Source: Hydrangea macrophylla (lineage: Eukaryota > Streptophyta > Magnoliopsida > Cornales > Hydrangeaceae). Taken from it: 64,000 nt of DNA. Location: the NCBI GenBank assembly GCA_033977485.1, contig CM066993.1, positions 29,068,001 to 29,132,000 on the forward strand, in the 5' to 3' direction. This document shows positions 45,511-56,968 of the stretch, one piece after another. The translations under genes were made by a program, and so were the position numbers. The notes beneath the pieces are model-generated. The model was not told the origin of the DNA, searched no databases, and saw only the letters and a list, made by a program, of their open reading frames with translations. Positions within the stretch are counted from its first letter, which is position 1. Each line of letters opens with the position of its first letter.

Positions 45511-46087
45511 TTTGCCAAAATCCCTTTATGATAAATGCAAGTTCTCAAGTATTTGAGTTTGTTTTGAATGGATTGAAATAGAGTGTCTTTTATTCTATAA
45601 GGTAAAGCACTAATTTGAAGTACACTCTAGAAAGGCCAAGAATCAGCTAAATCGAAAAGGAGAAGTTTTCAAAGTTTAGATTTATCAAAAAAGCACTACC
45701 ATTGTAAAATGATGAATAAATGAAAGAGGTAAGATGATACATATATTCACGATGAAAGCACATCAATTCAGAGTATGATTTAATCACCTTGTTTTGTTGA
45801 GTTTGTCCTCGTCTGATGAGTCAATAATGATCTCAAATGTGTGGGCTTAAGATGATGAATAATGACTTGAAAAGTCTCCATAAGCATCCTACGAGCAATG
45901 CAAGCAGGAGTTTTAAACACTATCACAACACAATGCCAAAAGTGGAAATATGAGAATGGTCCAAGACTAGGGGCAAAGGTGACTTCCCTCTTTTGACACA
46001 ATCATTATGTTTCTTCCAAATAGTCTACAAGTGCAGAAAATCATGCTTTCATAAGGCTACTAGGGCAGCACAAACCCCGTTAGCTCC
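45511..46087 (+). other. Tat-C backbone, last part before repeats
   Basis: No gene. It parallels Tat-A 12851-13380 (CTTTTATTCTATAAGGTAAA, GAGCAATGCAAGCAGGAGTT, AAACACTATCAC). Confidence 0.55.
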
Positions 46088-48540
46088 GTTTAAATTCTTT
46101 GAGTCCGAGGACTCCCCATTTTTGTAAAATCAATTCTTTGAGTCCGAGGATTCTCCGTTTTTGTAAAATCAATTCTTTGAGTCCGAGGATTCCCCGTTTT
46201 TGTAAAATAAATTCTTTGAGTCCGAGGATTCCCTATTTTTGTAAAACCATTTCTTTGAGTTCCAGGACTACCCATTTTCGTCAAACCAATTCTTTGAGTT
46301 AGAGGACTTCCCATCTTTGTAAAACTAATTCGTTGAGTCTGTGAGATTCCATCTGTATAAAAGTAAAGTTTGTTGGGTCTGTATGACTCCTTTTGTGTAA
46401 AAAGTGAATTTGTTGAGCCTATGTGACTTTGTTTGAATAAAGAAATGAAATTTCAAGTCCGCATGACTTCGTCTCTGTGAAATATGAAATTTTGAGTCTG
46501 CACGACTCCGTTAATGTAAAATATGAGTTCTTGAGTCCAAATGACTCCGTTAATGTAAAATATGAATTCTTAAGTCCAAATGACTCCCATCTTATAAAGT
46601 TCAAATTTTTTTCAGGTTCGCATGACTCCATATATGAATATAAAATATTGAATTCTCAAGTCCGCGTGACTTCGTTTGTGTAGAATATGAATCCTGGAGT
46701 CCGCGTGACTCCATTTGAGTAAAATATTGAACTCTCGAGTCCGCGTGACTCTATGTGCGTAAAATATTGAGTTCTTGAGTCTACATGACTCCGTCTTTGT
46801 AAAATATGAATTTTTTAAGTCCATGTGACTTCGTGTTTACAGAATGTGAATTTTTGAGTCCGTAAGAATCCGTGTTTGAGAAATGTAAATTTTCAAGATG
46901 TGAATTATTTGAGTTAGTGCGACTCCCCTTTGGAAATTGGAATTGCTTCAAGTCGAATCGACTCCCGGCTTGGAAATGGGAATTGAGTTGAGTTGAACCG
47001 ACTCCAGACTTTGGATTTCGAGAATTTGAATTTGTTTGGGTGTAATTGACTCCTGATTCATGAGTTTGAACTAAATTGAGTCTGATTTGCTCCCCGTTTT
47101 GTGAAGAAGAAATTCTTTGAGTCTGATTCACTCCCAATTTTGTGAAACATAAATTCTTTGAGCCTGATTGTCTCCAATTTTGTGAAACTGGAATTCTTTA
47201 AGTTTTGTGAAAGAGAAATTATTTGAGTCCGATTGACTCCCAATTTTGTGAAACAGAAATTCTTTGAGAATATGGAATTTGAATTTTGAATTGGTGAAAT
47301 TGAATTTATTTAAGTCTGATTGAATCCTAATTTTAGAATATGGAACTGAATTGAGTCTGATTGACTCCAGATTTTGAAAAGTTGAATTGAATTGAGTGTA
47401 ATTGACTCCCGATTTTGAAAATTAAATTGAATTGAATTGAATCTGACTAACTTCTGATTTTAGAATTTGAATAAAACTGAGTCTGACTGACTCCGATAAA
47501 CTGAATTGAACTGATTGACTCCTTATTTCAGAAATAGAACTAAATTGAATTAAATTGAGTCTAATTTTACTCTCGATTTTGGGAATTGAAATAAATTGAG
47601 TCTGATTCAACTCCTGATTTTGAAAATTGGAATTTTTGTTGAGGCAATTTGACTCCGATTTTGAGATTTGAGATTCTTGTTGAGTCAAAATTGATTTTGA
47701 TTAAGAAAATTTGAAATCTTATAAATTAACCCTCGATTTTGAAATAAGAAATTCTTCGAGTTCGTGTGACTCCATTTGTATAAAAAGTGAATTTGTTGAT
47801 TCTGTGTGACTCCATTTGTATAAATATATATATATTTGTTGAATCTGTATGACTCCATTTGTATGAAATGCGAATTTGATTGAGTCTGTGTGGTTCCATT
47901 TGTATAAAAAGTGAATTTTTGTTGAGTCCGTGTGACTCCGTTTAAGTAAAATGAGAAAAAGTGAATTTCGTTGAGTCCGAATGACTCCGTGGTTGTAAAA
48001 TGCGAGTTTTGAGTCCAAATGACTCCGTTGTTGTAAAATGCAAATTTTGAATCCAAATGACTTCGTAATTGTAAAATGCGAGTTTTGAGTCCAAATGACT
48101 CCATGGTTGTAAAATACGAGTTTTCGAGTCCGAGTGACTCCGTGGTTGTGGACATGTGAGTTTTTGAGTCCGTGGATCCAAATGACTCTTTTGTTTAAAA
48201 TGTGAATTTCTTGAGTCCTTGTGTAAGAAAATTGAATTTTTTTGAGTCCGCATGACTCCCTTTGTCTTGTAAAATATTAAATTTTGACTCCCTCTGTCAA
48301 AATATTGAAGTTTTGAGTCCATGTGACTCACTTTAAATTTTTTAATCTGCGTGACTCCTTTTGTCAAAAAATTGAATTCTTGAGTCCGCATGACTCATTG
48401 TGTAACGAAATTGAATTTTTGGGTCCACGTGACTCCCTTTGAATTTTGAGTCTGCGTTATTCCTTTTGTTAGAAAGTTGAATGAATTTGAATTGTGGAGT
48501 CCAAGTTTCTCCGTGGATGTAAAATATGAGATTTGGGGTC
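46088..48540 (+). repeat. GAGTC...GACTC tandem array
   Basis: About 2.4 kb of roughly 40 bp units built on GAGTCCGNNTGACTCCGT followed by TTGTAAAATATGAATT-type words. In each unit GAGTC and GACTC can pair; in the first copy the pair is a perfect GAGTCC-GA-GGACTC. Unit length and spacer drift along the array. The many open frames on both strands here are repeat translation, not genes. Confidence 0.85.
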
Positions 48541-49040
48541 GGAGTGAATAATAATTATGAAATTTTAGGGCATGGTCTCAACACGAAATCAATGAATAGG
48601 GATAATAAGGATAAGCAAAAGTGTAAATCCTACATGTGGTCCTAATATCCTAAACATGATCATAAAAATGTGTTTAGGGAATCAAGAATCCACAAAGCGC
48701 GCAAGATTAAAATCATGTTCATACATGCATTAAGCATCATACATTGCATTGATCATCTAGAGAAGTAGAAATGCGAAGTGAAGTCTAGATTTTTACCCCT
48801 TTGATAAAGGCACGTGCTGAGAGGCACAATTCGGGGTCAACAAGGAGGAGTGAAAGATTGTGACCTGGGGAGGGCTTATATCTCTTCCTTGGAGGTTCTG
48901 GTGAGCCTAAACCGCTAGCCATAGGAATAGATCTGCAAGAACGAGTGAGAAGAATCAAGTTTTTTTGAAAGGTTTAAGAGGAAAACATAGCAATATATGA
49001 AATGCTATGGTGTTTAATTATGAATTTAACCAAAAGATAG
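48541..49040 (+). other. Spacer within the Tat-C repeats
   Basis: No repeat or gene recognised; mixed sequence with the word GGCACAATTCGGGGTCAACA near 48818. Confidence 0.4.
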
Positions 49041-49645
49041 GATCTTGATGATAAAAAGGAGTCAAACTGACTCTGGTTTTTGTGAAATTGAAATCTTGAT
49101 TCGAATCGACTCTAGATTTTAAAATTTTTGAATTGAGTCAAATTAACTCCAATTTTTGTGAAGTTGAAATCTTGATTCGAATCGACTCCAGATTTTAGAA
49201 ATTTTGAATTGAGTCAAATTAACTCCGATTTATGTGAAATTGAATCGATTTGAGTAAGATTGACTCTCGGGTTTAGAAATTGAAAATTAAGTGGAGTTTG
49301 ACTAAATCCTATTTTAGAAATCGAACCGAATTAAATTGATTTGAGTCTGATTGACTCCTGAGTTTTGAATTTGAATTGAATCGAGTCATGTGGACTCCCG
49401 GTTTCGAAATTTGAGTAGATTTGAGCCTGATTGACTACGGTTTTTTTAGAATTTGAATATAAATTGAGATTGGACTCCCGGGTTTAAAAATTGAAATAAG
49501 TATGTTTGACTCCGGATTTTGAAATTTTGAAATGAATTGAGTTTAATCGACTCCCGATTTTAGAAATCAAACTTAATAGGAGTTTGTTTTGACTCCTAAT
49601 TTTGGAATTTGAATTGAATTTAGTCTAACAGACTCCCGATTTTTA
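49041..49645 (+). repeat. Second, more diverged GAGTC-type array
   Basis: Units such as TTGATTCGAATCGACTC, GAATTGAGTCAAATTAACTC and GAGTCTGATTGACTCC recur every 40-60 bp. Clearly related to 46088-48540 but more decayed and without a steady period. Confidence 0.7.
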
Positions 49646-49654
49646 AAGAATGAC

Positions 49655-50165
49655 ACGAGCAAACGTATCCGACGCGGCCGAGCAGCTGTGGATTTTTCAG
49701 AGCAAACATATCCGATGGGGCCGAGCGGCTACGAATTATTCAGAGCAAACATATTAGACAGGGCCGAGTGGCTGCGAATTTTTCAGAGCAAACATATCCG
49801 GCGGGTAGAACTGCTGCGGATTTTTTAGAGCAAACATATCCGACGGGGTCGAGGGGATGCAAAATTTTCAGAGCAAACATATCCAACGAGGCCGAGTGGC
49901 TACGGATTTTTCAGAGCAAACATATCCGATGGGGCCGAAAGGCTGCCGATTTTTTAGAGCAAATATATCCGATGGGGCCGAGCGGCTGCAGATTTTTTAG
50001 AGCAAACATATCCGACAGGGCCAAGCAGTTGCTGATTTTTTAGAGCAAACATATCCGACAGGGCCGAGCGATTGTAGATTTTTCAGAGAAAACATATCCG
50101 ACAGGGCTGAGCGACTGCGGATTTTTCAGAGCAAACATATCTGACGGGTTCGAAAGGTTGTGGAT
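49655..50165 (+). repeat. 43 bp tandem array
   Basis: About 12 copies of a 43 bp unit, CAGAGCAAACATATCCGACG followed by GGGCCGAGCGGCTGCGGATT and a short T run. Starts are visible at 49698, 49741, 49784 and 49826. Copies are similar enough to suggest recent expansion. A 91-codon open frame over it cycles through three frames of the same unit and is not a gene. Confidence 0.9.
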
Positions 50166-50718
50166 GTTTAGAACAAACCTGCATTGACACCAGGGCCTAA
50201 GTCGCGAAGCATCGCCTAGTCGATTACGTTCATCCGTTTGGCCAAGTTAGCTAAGAGTCCTATAGAGGACCAACTAACTAGTCATAGAGACTCCGAGTTT
50301 AGTGGCCAGTTCGCCCGGTAAGTTGAGGCGACCACAAGCATTAAGTAGCATAGGGCATGGATTGCATTTAGATATATCAAGATAGCACGATCTTGAATCA
50401 CATCATTTGTGTAGCATGCAATTGCATTAACAACCATCATTGTGTGTGCATGTGCATCACAACAGGATAGGTGACTTCATCCGTATGATAACTTATGCTT
50501 GTGTGTGTTTGTCCCTGTCCCGAATTTTATCTTAGTCTGATTCCTAAAAGGATACGTAGGCAGCTCACTGTTGAGCACGATCGACATGAACCGTTTGCAC
50601 AGCTTTTTTGCGACGCATTTTTGTTTTTACCTAAAATCGATAGTTTGGTCAAAAAGGATTGTCTTCATACAAGCTTTAACATTCACTTGTGACACTCGTC
50701 ACTCCACAAGCTCTGTCG
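50166..50718 (+). other. Tat-C end module
   Basis: No gene. Contains TTAGTCTGATTCCTAAAAGG, ATACGTAGGCAGCTCACT and GAGCACGATCGAC, conserved with Tat-A near 15455. Confidence 0.55.
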
Positions 50719-50730
50719 AAGAGGGCAAAC
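50719..50730 (+). other. Tat-C polypurine tract
   Basis: AAGAGGGCAAAC directly precedes the LTR start TGTAGACACC; nearly the same as in Tat-A. Confidence 0.75.
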
Positions 50731-53700
50731 TGTAGACACCCCGATTTTGACCAAATGACGAATTTAGGGGAGTATTACCTCTAAGATCCGATGATGACAA
50801 ACGCCTGACTAATCTAGGACTTCCAAAGGTGATTTAAGCTCTTTCGAAGGCTCTTTCAATTCAAGACAAAAAAGGAAAAGAGAAAAAAAGGGAAAACGGA
50901 GAAAACGGCACATGGCAAGGGTTGCGGCAATCACGGGTTGTCATACGGCACTCTCCGAAGTGTCAAAATGGCATTCTATGAATGTCCCAAATTTCACCAA
51001 ATGCCGTAAAAAATGAAATTTCACGAAAAGACAACAGTCTGTGGAGTACTCTGCGGCAGTCATCAAGTGCCATATCGGCATTCAATGAATGCCACGCCAG
51101 TAGACATTGAGTGCCGGCACGAAACTTACTGAGTGCCGCATTTTTGTAACTGCCGCTGGGAAATAGCTCATTTGGATCATCAAAAAGGACGTCCGGAATT
51201 AGGGTTTTGCCCCTGAAATGGCTGGAATACCCCTTCAAAATCTGCCTATATAAGGGAGGTGTATATCCCATTACAAAGAGACTTGGAATTTAAAATTTTA
51301 GAATCCCTATATTGATTCTTCTTCAAAAACTTTCTAAATTAAGAGAGTAGTAGAGAGAGTTCGTATGATTAGGAAGAAGGAGCTAGAAGAAGAGCTTGAT
51401 TAAACTTGGAAAAGTCCTAAAACAACCAAGGAGTTGAGGATAATTAGAGGTAAACTCTAGATTACTTAGTTTCATCATTCAAGTTCAATCACAGTATGTA
51501 GATTCTTAGGGTCTTTAGCACATTTTCAAAAGCTCTCTTCCCACCTCATTTCATCACACTCCACATATATTGTGATTGAACTTCCATTTCCTTTTGGATT
51601 AAATTATCTTTAGGTTAAAGTTTAAATAAATCTTGGAGTTGATTTAGATGTTATTTGAACTTTGGTTTCTTTTCTTTTTTTATTTTGTTTATTTATTGGG
51701 ATTCGTAAGACTTTCAATGGCTTACTTGAATCCTTGTGCTTAGAATCCCTTAATATTCTTATAAACTCATGATTTATGAGAGGATTAAGTTTGATATTAG
51801 TGTGTTGAGCCAATGAGTCCAAACTTTCATCCATAGTTTGAATTCATTACTTTGAGGCTTTATGAAGTTTCTTCGTACTTCATTGAAATCCACATGTATA
51901 AGTGTCCTTAGTCTCCAATGACCATCAAATGGTAGGAGAAAGTGGTTTGGTTTAAGCCTAATTTCATGGTTTAATAGTTAGGGTTAACAAACAAAGATGA
52001 ACTTGATAAATGGTGCAGTGAATTCACTGACCACCTTTGATCAAAGATTTTTAGTTAAATAATGGACCGTTGGAATTGAATGAAACCAACTGGAAAGTAT
52101 CAATAACACAAAGTTTTACCATTGCAATTTTTGTTTCAATGAGATTTCATGTTTAGACTGGTTTGGTCATGGGTTTTGTGAAGCAACAATAATCTGTCCA
52201 AAATTTCAGAACAATTACACCTTTTGAAATTAGTAAATTAGAGCCTTAACCAACCATTTTTGACTTCAAATAAATTTTTCTATGTAGACTATTGTGTTAG
52301 TAAGATTCCCTAAAACGATTAGGGTCATTCTAATTTTTTTTACTATTTTTAGAAAATCAAACAAAATCTTTGGACAGAGAGTTGTAAGTTTCTGAGTGAC
52401 CTCTAGTTTTTTCCCATTCCCCAGAGTTTGAACCGTTGATATTTGTTTTTTTTTTCTTTTTGGGTTAGAAACTAGACTCACAAAGGCATCTTGTGTCCAA
52501 ATTTCATTGATAGCAAACCATGGGAAGTATGTTTTTCCAATTTTTGATGTTCCAGTCTGCTCTCTGGAATTCTCAGAATCCTGTGTCAAATTTGATAAGT
52601 TTTTAAATAATAATTCAAATGATCTTTTCATGACCTAGGGTTTATACCATACTTCAATAATGATTAGTTAATCTTAAATCCATAGGCTAAATGTGTTGGG
52701 GTTATATCACATGTGGGATAATCCCATTAATTTAGGGATTGTGATTTGGCTAGATTCCTAATGTGATTTGGTTTCCTTGATAGAGTTGTATTACTTGTCT
52801 AACAAGTAATAGGTCATAAACTCTATATATAGGGATGTTGTATAGGAATTTAAGGGAAGCCCTTGGTGTACCAAGTTGGGGATCTCCCTTCATGGGGGTG
52901 CATGGTCTAGGGTGAGAGAGATTAATCATTGGGGTAATCTGTGAGGGGTGTTCACAGCGTTATAGGGATGTGAGGTAGGGATGGGTATTTCTTTATCTCT
53001 GTGATTTCTCTATGTTACAGTGATTAATTGTGTCAGGTTCTTTGGCGTATTGAGTGGGGAGAGTACAAGGGTTTTGTATTTGGGTTATGGGATTTAATTC
53101 ATGTAACTTGTACCATGTTTTACTCAATAGTGAAGAATGGATATCTCAGGTGTGGACGTAGACAGGTGTTTGGCCGAACCACGTAGAAATCTGTGTGTCT
53201 TTTCTTTGGTGTGCATGTTTAGTTACTGCTCATGTGTATGTGTTTATTTGGGGGAATTTGGTTCCGCGTGTTAAATTCCCAACAAAATGATCCAAATCAA
53301 TGAGTATTTCATAACTTGCTCTTGTTCATGCATTCATCTATGTAGACTCATGTTTGTAACTAGAATTCATTTCATGTTGTGATTAAATTGCATCTACTTG
53401 AACCTAATTATGAATTCTTTGTGACCATGTTGAGCTTATACCATTTCCATATGGACATTGCATTGGCTCCTAGTTGACACTTGTATATCTATGGAGATGT
53501 TGTAATCCCAACTACTTACAAAGAATTCATAATCATATCAAATCCTTTCATACCTGATAGATTTAAGATAGAAGTTTAATGATGTTGTTTAGAATTTCAT
53601 ATTGTACCTTCATTAAAGCATGTGAACTAACCCCTTTGTTTTGTAGCGCTATTAAAGGTATGATTTCTCAAGCTTCTCTTTAGTTTATTTTAATCACTTG

Positions 53701-54210
53701 ATTTTATTGATTTTTCGGCTCTATGTGCAACACCTTAGAGTTCGTTTTTATTTATTCGTATGCATTGCGCATTTAATATTCGCAACTGGATTCCGAGTAA
53801 GTTCCCTTGTTCCCTATTGCATATAATATGGCTTGCTAATTGAACTACATGGTTTTTGAATGATATTTTATCGTTAGCAATTTTACACCATTTCAACATG
53901 CTTGTGTAATGTATATTTAAATTTATGTGTTAGTTGAGGGCATACTTAGATTATAAATTCGATTAAAAGAATGTTGAGTAGAGGCCTATCGCCAGATAGG
54001 ATGAGAGAGGGTGTTTTAGTCTGTCGGACTCCTTCCTCTCCCATTCTATAATCCCCGGACCTAGTTAATCTCTGATTTCCTAAATGATTAGTTTGCTTTT
54101 AAATGGTGTCTTAATTTTTTTCCTTTAAAAATTAAGTGGCGACTCATATTTGTGTTTTAATTTGAAAAGAAATTTAAAAGTTGTGGGTAAGGAAAAATGC
54201 GATATCCACA
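50731..54210 (+). repeat. Tat-C 3' LTR
   Basis: 3480 bp including a nested 591 bp solo LTR; about 2.9 kb without it, matching the 5' LTR. It starts TGTAGACACCCCG and ends GATATCCACA. In the first 190 bases about one position in ten differs from the 5' LTR by eye. Confidence 0.9.
52694..53284 (+). mobile_element. Solo LTR of a copia-like element
   Basis: 591 bp, TGTTGGGGTTATATC to AATTCCCAACA, with 7 bp terminal inverted repeats TGTTGGG/CCCAACA. It is flanked by a perfect 5 bp duplication AAATG (52689-52693 and 53285-53289). The 5' LTR of Tat-C lacks it at the matching site (near 41213). A TATA box CTCTATATATAGGG lies at about 52821. No interior is present, so it probably arose by LTR-LTR recombination. 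The orientation is inferred from the TATA box. Confidence 0.9.
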
Positions 54211-54646
54211 ACAGTTTTCTTGGAGGATGACTATATCATGAACCATAAACCCAAAGGAAGGATAGTTTTCGAAGAAGTAACGAGAGAGCCCTCAATTTTC
54301 CCAATAGTTGATGACAATCAAGAAAAAAAAAACACTACATCTTCACATATTTCTTAACTGGTACCTCGTCGTAGTGGGAGGATAGTTAGCCAGCCTAACA
54401 TACATATGTTCTTAGGAGAAGTTTTTGAAGCTGTCTCTGTGGACTCTGAATTTGATCCTACCACATATGAGGAGGCAGCAACCAAAGCTGATTCATGTCA
54501 TCGGGTTAAAGCAATGAAGGCTGAGATGGAGTCTATAGGCTCTAATCAGGTCTGGGAACTTATAGATGCACCTACTAATGTTAAACCTATTGGTTGTAAG
54601 TAGGTCTACAAGAGGAAAAGAGGATCATATGGAAAGGTAGAGACCG
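54211..54646 (+). pseudogene. Copia-C pol remnant, right part
   Basis: Continuation of 38090-39261: VFLEDDYIMNHKPKGRIVFE, then a serine/threonine-rich linker, and from 54361 VPRRSGRIV, FLGEVFEAVS, DPTTYEEAATKADS, NQVWELIDAPTNVKPIGCK. This is the end of copia integrase leading into the first motif of RT (VWELVDLP...KPIGCKWVYK). A TAG stands where tryptophan is expected. The RT stops abruptly after KVET at 54645, where LTR-like sequence starts. Confidence 0.85.
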
Positions 54647-55180
54647 TGTAGGGCTTAAAACCCATGTAGGGCTTCCCACATTTGGTATAAATAGGAGGTT
54701 TGCCCCCCTCCCGGCCTCACCCTCATTTCTCTACGCAGTTTCTCTCCCAAAAACTCTGCTAAAGCTCTGTTTGGGAAACCAAAATCCCACCTCTCCCTTT
54801 AAATCTTGTTTGGTTTGTTCAACCAAACACACCTCCATTACCACCATATAATTGGGATTGTGCCCTCAAATCGACTACTTTATGCGTGAGACATTATGAA
54901 ATTTTATATTTATGGATATCAATTTACATTTTATTATGTATGTTTCATAAGATGAATGTTTACTTAATCGTTATCCATAAACATTGTTGCAAGTACATTG
55001 TTTGTATATATGAGATGCATACATGGAAGCTACAAAATTACTATTCCTCGATGTTTAGAATTGTCATAGTGGATGATGAGATTGGATATCTCATCAGGTT
55101 TACACTGTAGTATGATTGACTACCATACAAATGGAGTGATGTATATCCTTCACTAGAGTATGTGACTCTTACTTAATATG
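54647..55180 (+). repeat. LTR-like fragment after Copia-C
   Basis: Starts TGTAGGGCTTAAAACCC; a TATA box TTTGGTATAAATAGGAGG at about 54690 and a CT-rich leader follow, like a plant LTR. It is probably the Copia-C 3' LTR joined to RT by an internal deletion, but the matching 5' LTR was not found. The open frame at 54886-55110 has no match I know. Confidence 0.5.
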
Positions 55181-55425
55181 TGTGGGCACGCGGCCTCCGG
55201 GGTCCACCCCCTTCCTTCCGAGGGTTTCGGAATTTATTTTCCTTTAAAATGTTTGAAAAAAGAAAGTCTATAAAAACAGATACAGAGTGGCCACTTGGTC
55301 TTTAGGGAACCAAAACCCAATTTGGACTCACCCAAACGGATAAAGGGCACCGATCCTTCATAACCAAATAACTTGGCTCGGGGTTTTGGTATGAGAGAGG
55401 AAGGAGGCTTTTCCACGACTAAAAC
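55181..55425 (-). repeat. Antisense fragment of a Tat-A-type LTR
   Basis: Reverse complemented, 55425-55181 matches the last 240 bp of the Tat-A LTRs in order: CCAAAACCCCGAGCCAAGTT, GCCCTTTATCCGTTTGGGTG, CCAAGTGGCCACTCTGTATC. It ends at 55425 where the Tekay element begins, so that element inserted into this LTR. The rest should lie beyond the right edge of the window. Confidence 0.8.
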
Positions 55426-56691
55426 TGTCATGCCCCGAAACAGCATAAATAGACAACAATAAATTTCCTTTATGGGTCCGTAGAGAATGACTAGTGAATG
55501 TCACTAATCTTCTACACCGCACAATTCTAGATAACAGAAAGAACAACCCACATTAATATAAAGGAAACCTATTATATTACAACATCAGAGTTATTATAAC
55601 TGAAAAGCTACAGCGAAAGTATATAAGGTTTGGAAGCAATATATGCCCAAGTACCAAATATAACAAAACAGTCTAAACAGAAGTATAAGCTATCAACTAT
55701 CTCCAAGTCTTCAACTGGCAAACATCAGCATAGTAGTCCTCCTTGGCATAGGTATCATTATTGGGGCCACCCTTGATGTATTCCTCTCCCGGATGGTAAC
55801 CATCATTGTAGGATCCATCACCTGCAGAATAAGGTACAGGATAGTCTGGACGGGAGAAAGTCCAGGCAAAAAAAGGCCGTCAACTTACTGAGAGCGGACT
55901 GAGTATCAACTAATAAGGTACCAATTATCTGAAGTAAAACACAAGCCTATGAAAACACGAGTTAACATCTTATTATAATAATAACAATATCTTGTTTCTT
56001 TATTCAACCTTGTAAACCAACCCTTATCGTCTTGTGACTCAAACATCGATATTAACATATTCTGATTGAACGAACAGACTCAATCGTTTAACTCTAGGGA
56101 TACAACCTCATTCAGTCCACCGCTTTTAAGAGCAAGCATATGCACAGCTCACCGCATGTCATGGAATCGGCGTCAGTCCATCCCCAGCTTTTAAGAACAA
56201 TGTATCCTGTTCACCGCATTTCAGGGACACAACGCTTCGAACAAGGCATATCATCTATTACAATGACTCAACGTCATCTACCAGACATCCCAGCTCACCG
56301 CTTTTAAGATCATATCATAGATTATCTGGTCTATCTTAGGACTACTTGGTCCAGCTCACCGCTTTTAAGAGCACATCATGACCAAACGTCCGTCCACGTA
56401 TCATTCCCAGAACTTACCAAACCTGCTTATACTCAGTACTAATATGGACACATGACAATTTCCCAATGTGGTCTGACTACTCGGATTAAAAGAACATGGA
56501 TATCAAACTCATACAAGAATCAACAGATTACCCACGTTATTACTTCCATCCATTATGTATAATTATACTTTACTTTGTTGTCACATTATCCCTGTCTAAA
56601 CCAAAATCGCATAACGAAAGTCCAAATAAAAAATCGAACAACCGAACCCTAATATAATAAATAAGCAAAGGAATCTATGCTCTGCCCATAC

Positions 56692-56968
56692 CGATTGATT
56701 GGTATAAGGACCAATCAATTGAGATAAAACTATGTCAATTGATTGCTACTCATGGCAATCGATTGGGAATTAAATAATGTCAATCGATTGGAATTCTATC
56801 CAATCGGTTTGGTATAAAAATAATGTCAATCGATTGCTAACAATGGCAATCGATTGGGTCTGAAACGATGTCAATCGATTGCTAACAATGGCAATTGATT
56901 GGAATTCTATCCAATCGATTGGGCTCAGACTAATGACAATTGATTGGTAATTATGCCAATCGATTGGC
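56692..56968. repeat. CAATCGATTG palindrome array, downstream cluster
   Basis: Seven exact copies of the 10 bp palindrome CAATCGATTG plus about six one-base variants (CAATTGATTG, CAATCAATTG and similar) in 280 bp, often as pairs ATGTCAATCGATTG and ATGGCAATCGATTG about 20 bp apart. In LTR orientation it lies about 390-670 bp after the TATA box, in transcribed sequence. Confidence 0.85.

Larger units (their letters stand above)
39262..54210 (+). mobile_element. Tat-C: non-autonomous Tat-like LTR element without coding capacity
   Basis: A 14.9 kb element with LTRs 39262-42179 and 50731-54210, a primer site at 42183, a polypurine tract before 50731 and no gag or pol that I can recognise. The target duplication is GCAGT (39257-39261) and ACAGT (54211-54215), one change. 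Removing the element rejoins the Copia-C reading frame (MNA then VFLEDDYIM). It shares primer type, leader, hairpin modules and end module with Tat-A but has its own tandem repeats. Its LTRs differ more from each other than those of Tat-A or Tat-B, so it looks the oldest of the three. Confidence 0.9.

Noticed and set aside
46090..48391. Several open frames of 60-156 codons on both strands
   Set aside because: All follow the 40 bp GAGTC repeat and occur on both strands at once; codon content mirrors the repeat.
49768..50043. 91-codon plus-strand open frame with repeated SKHIR-like words
   Set aside because: It is the 43 bp tandem unit read in three successive frames; no start context and no known product.
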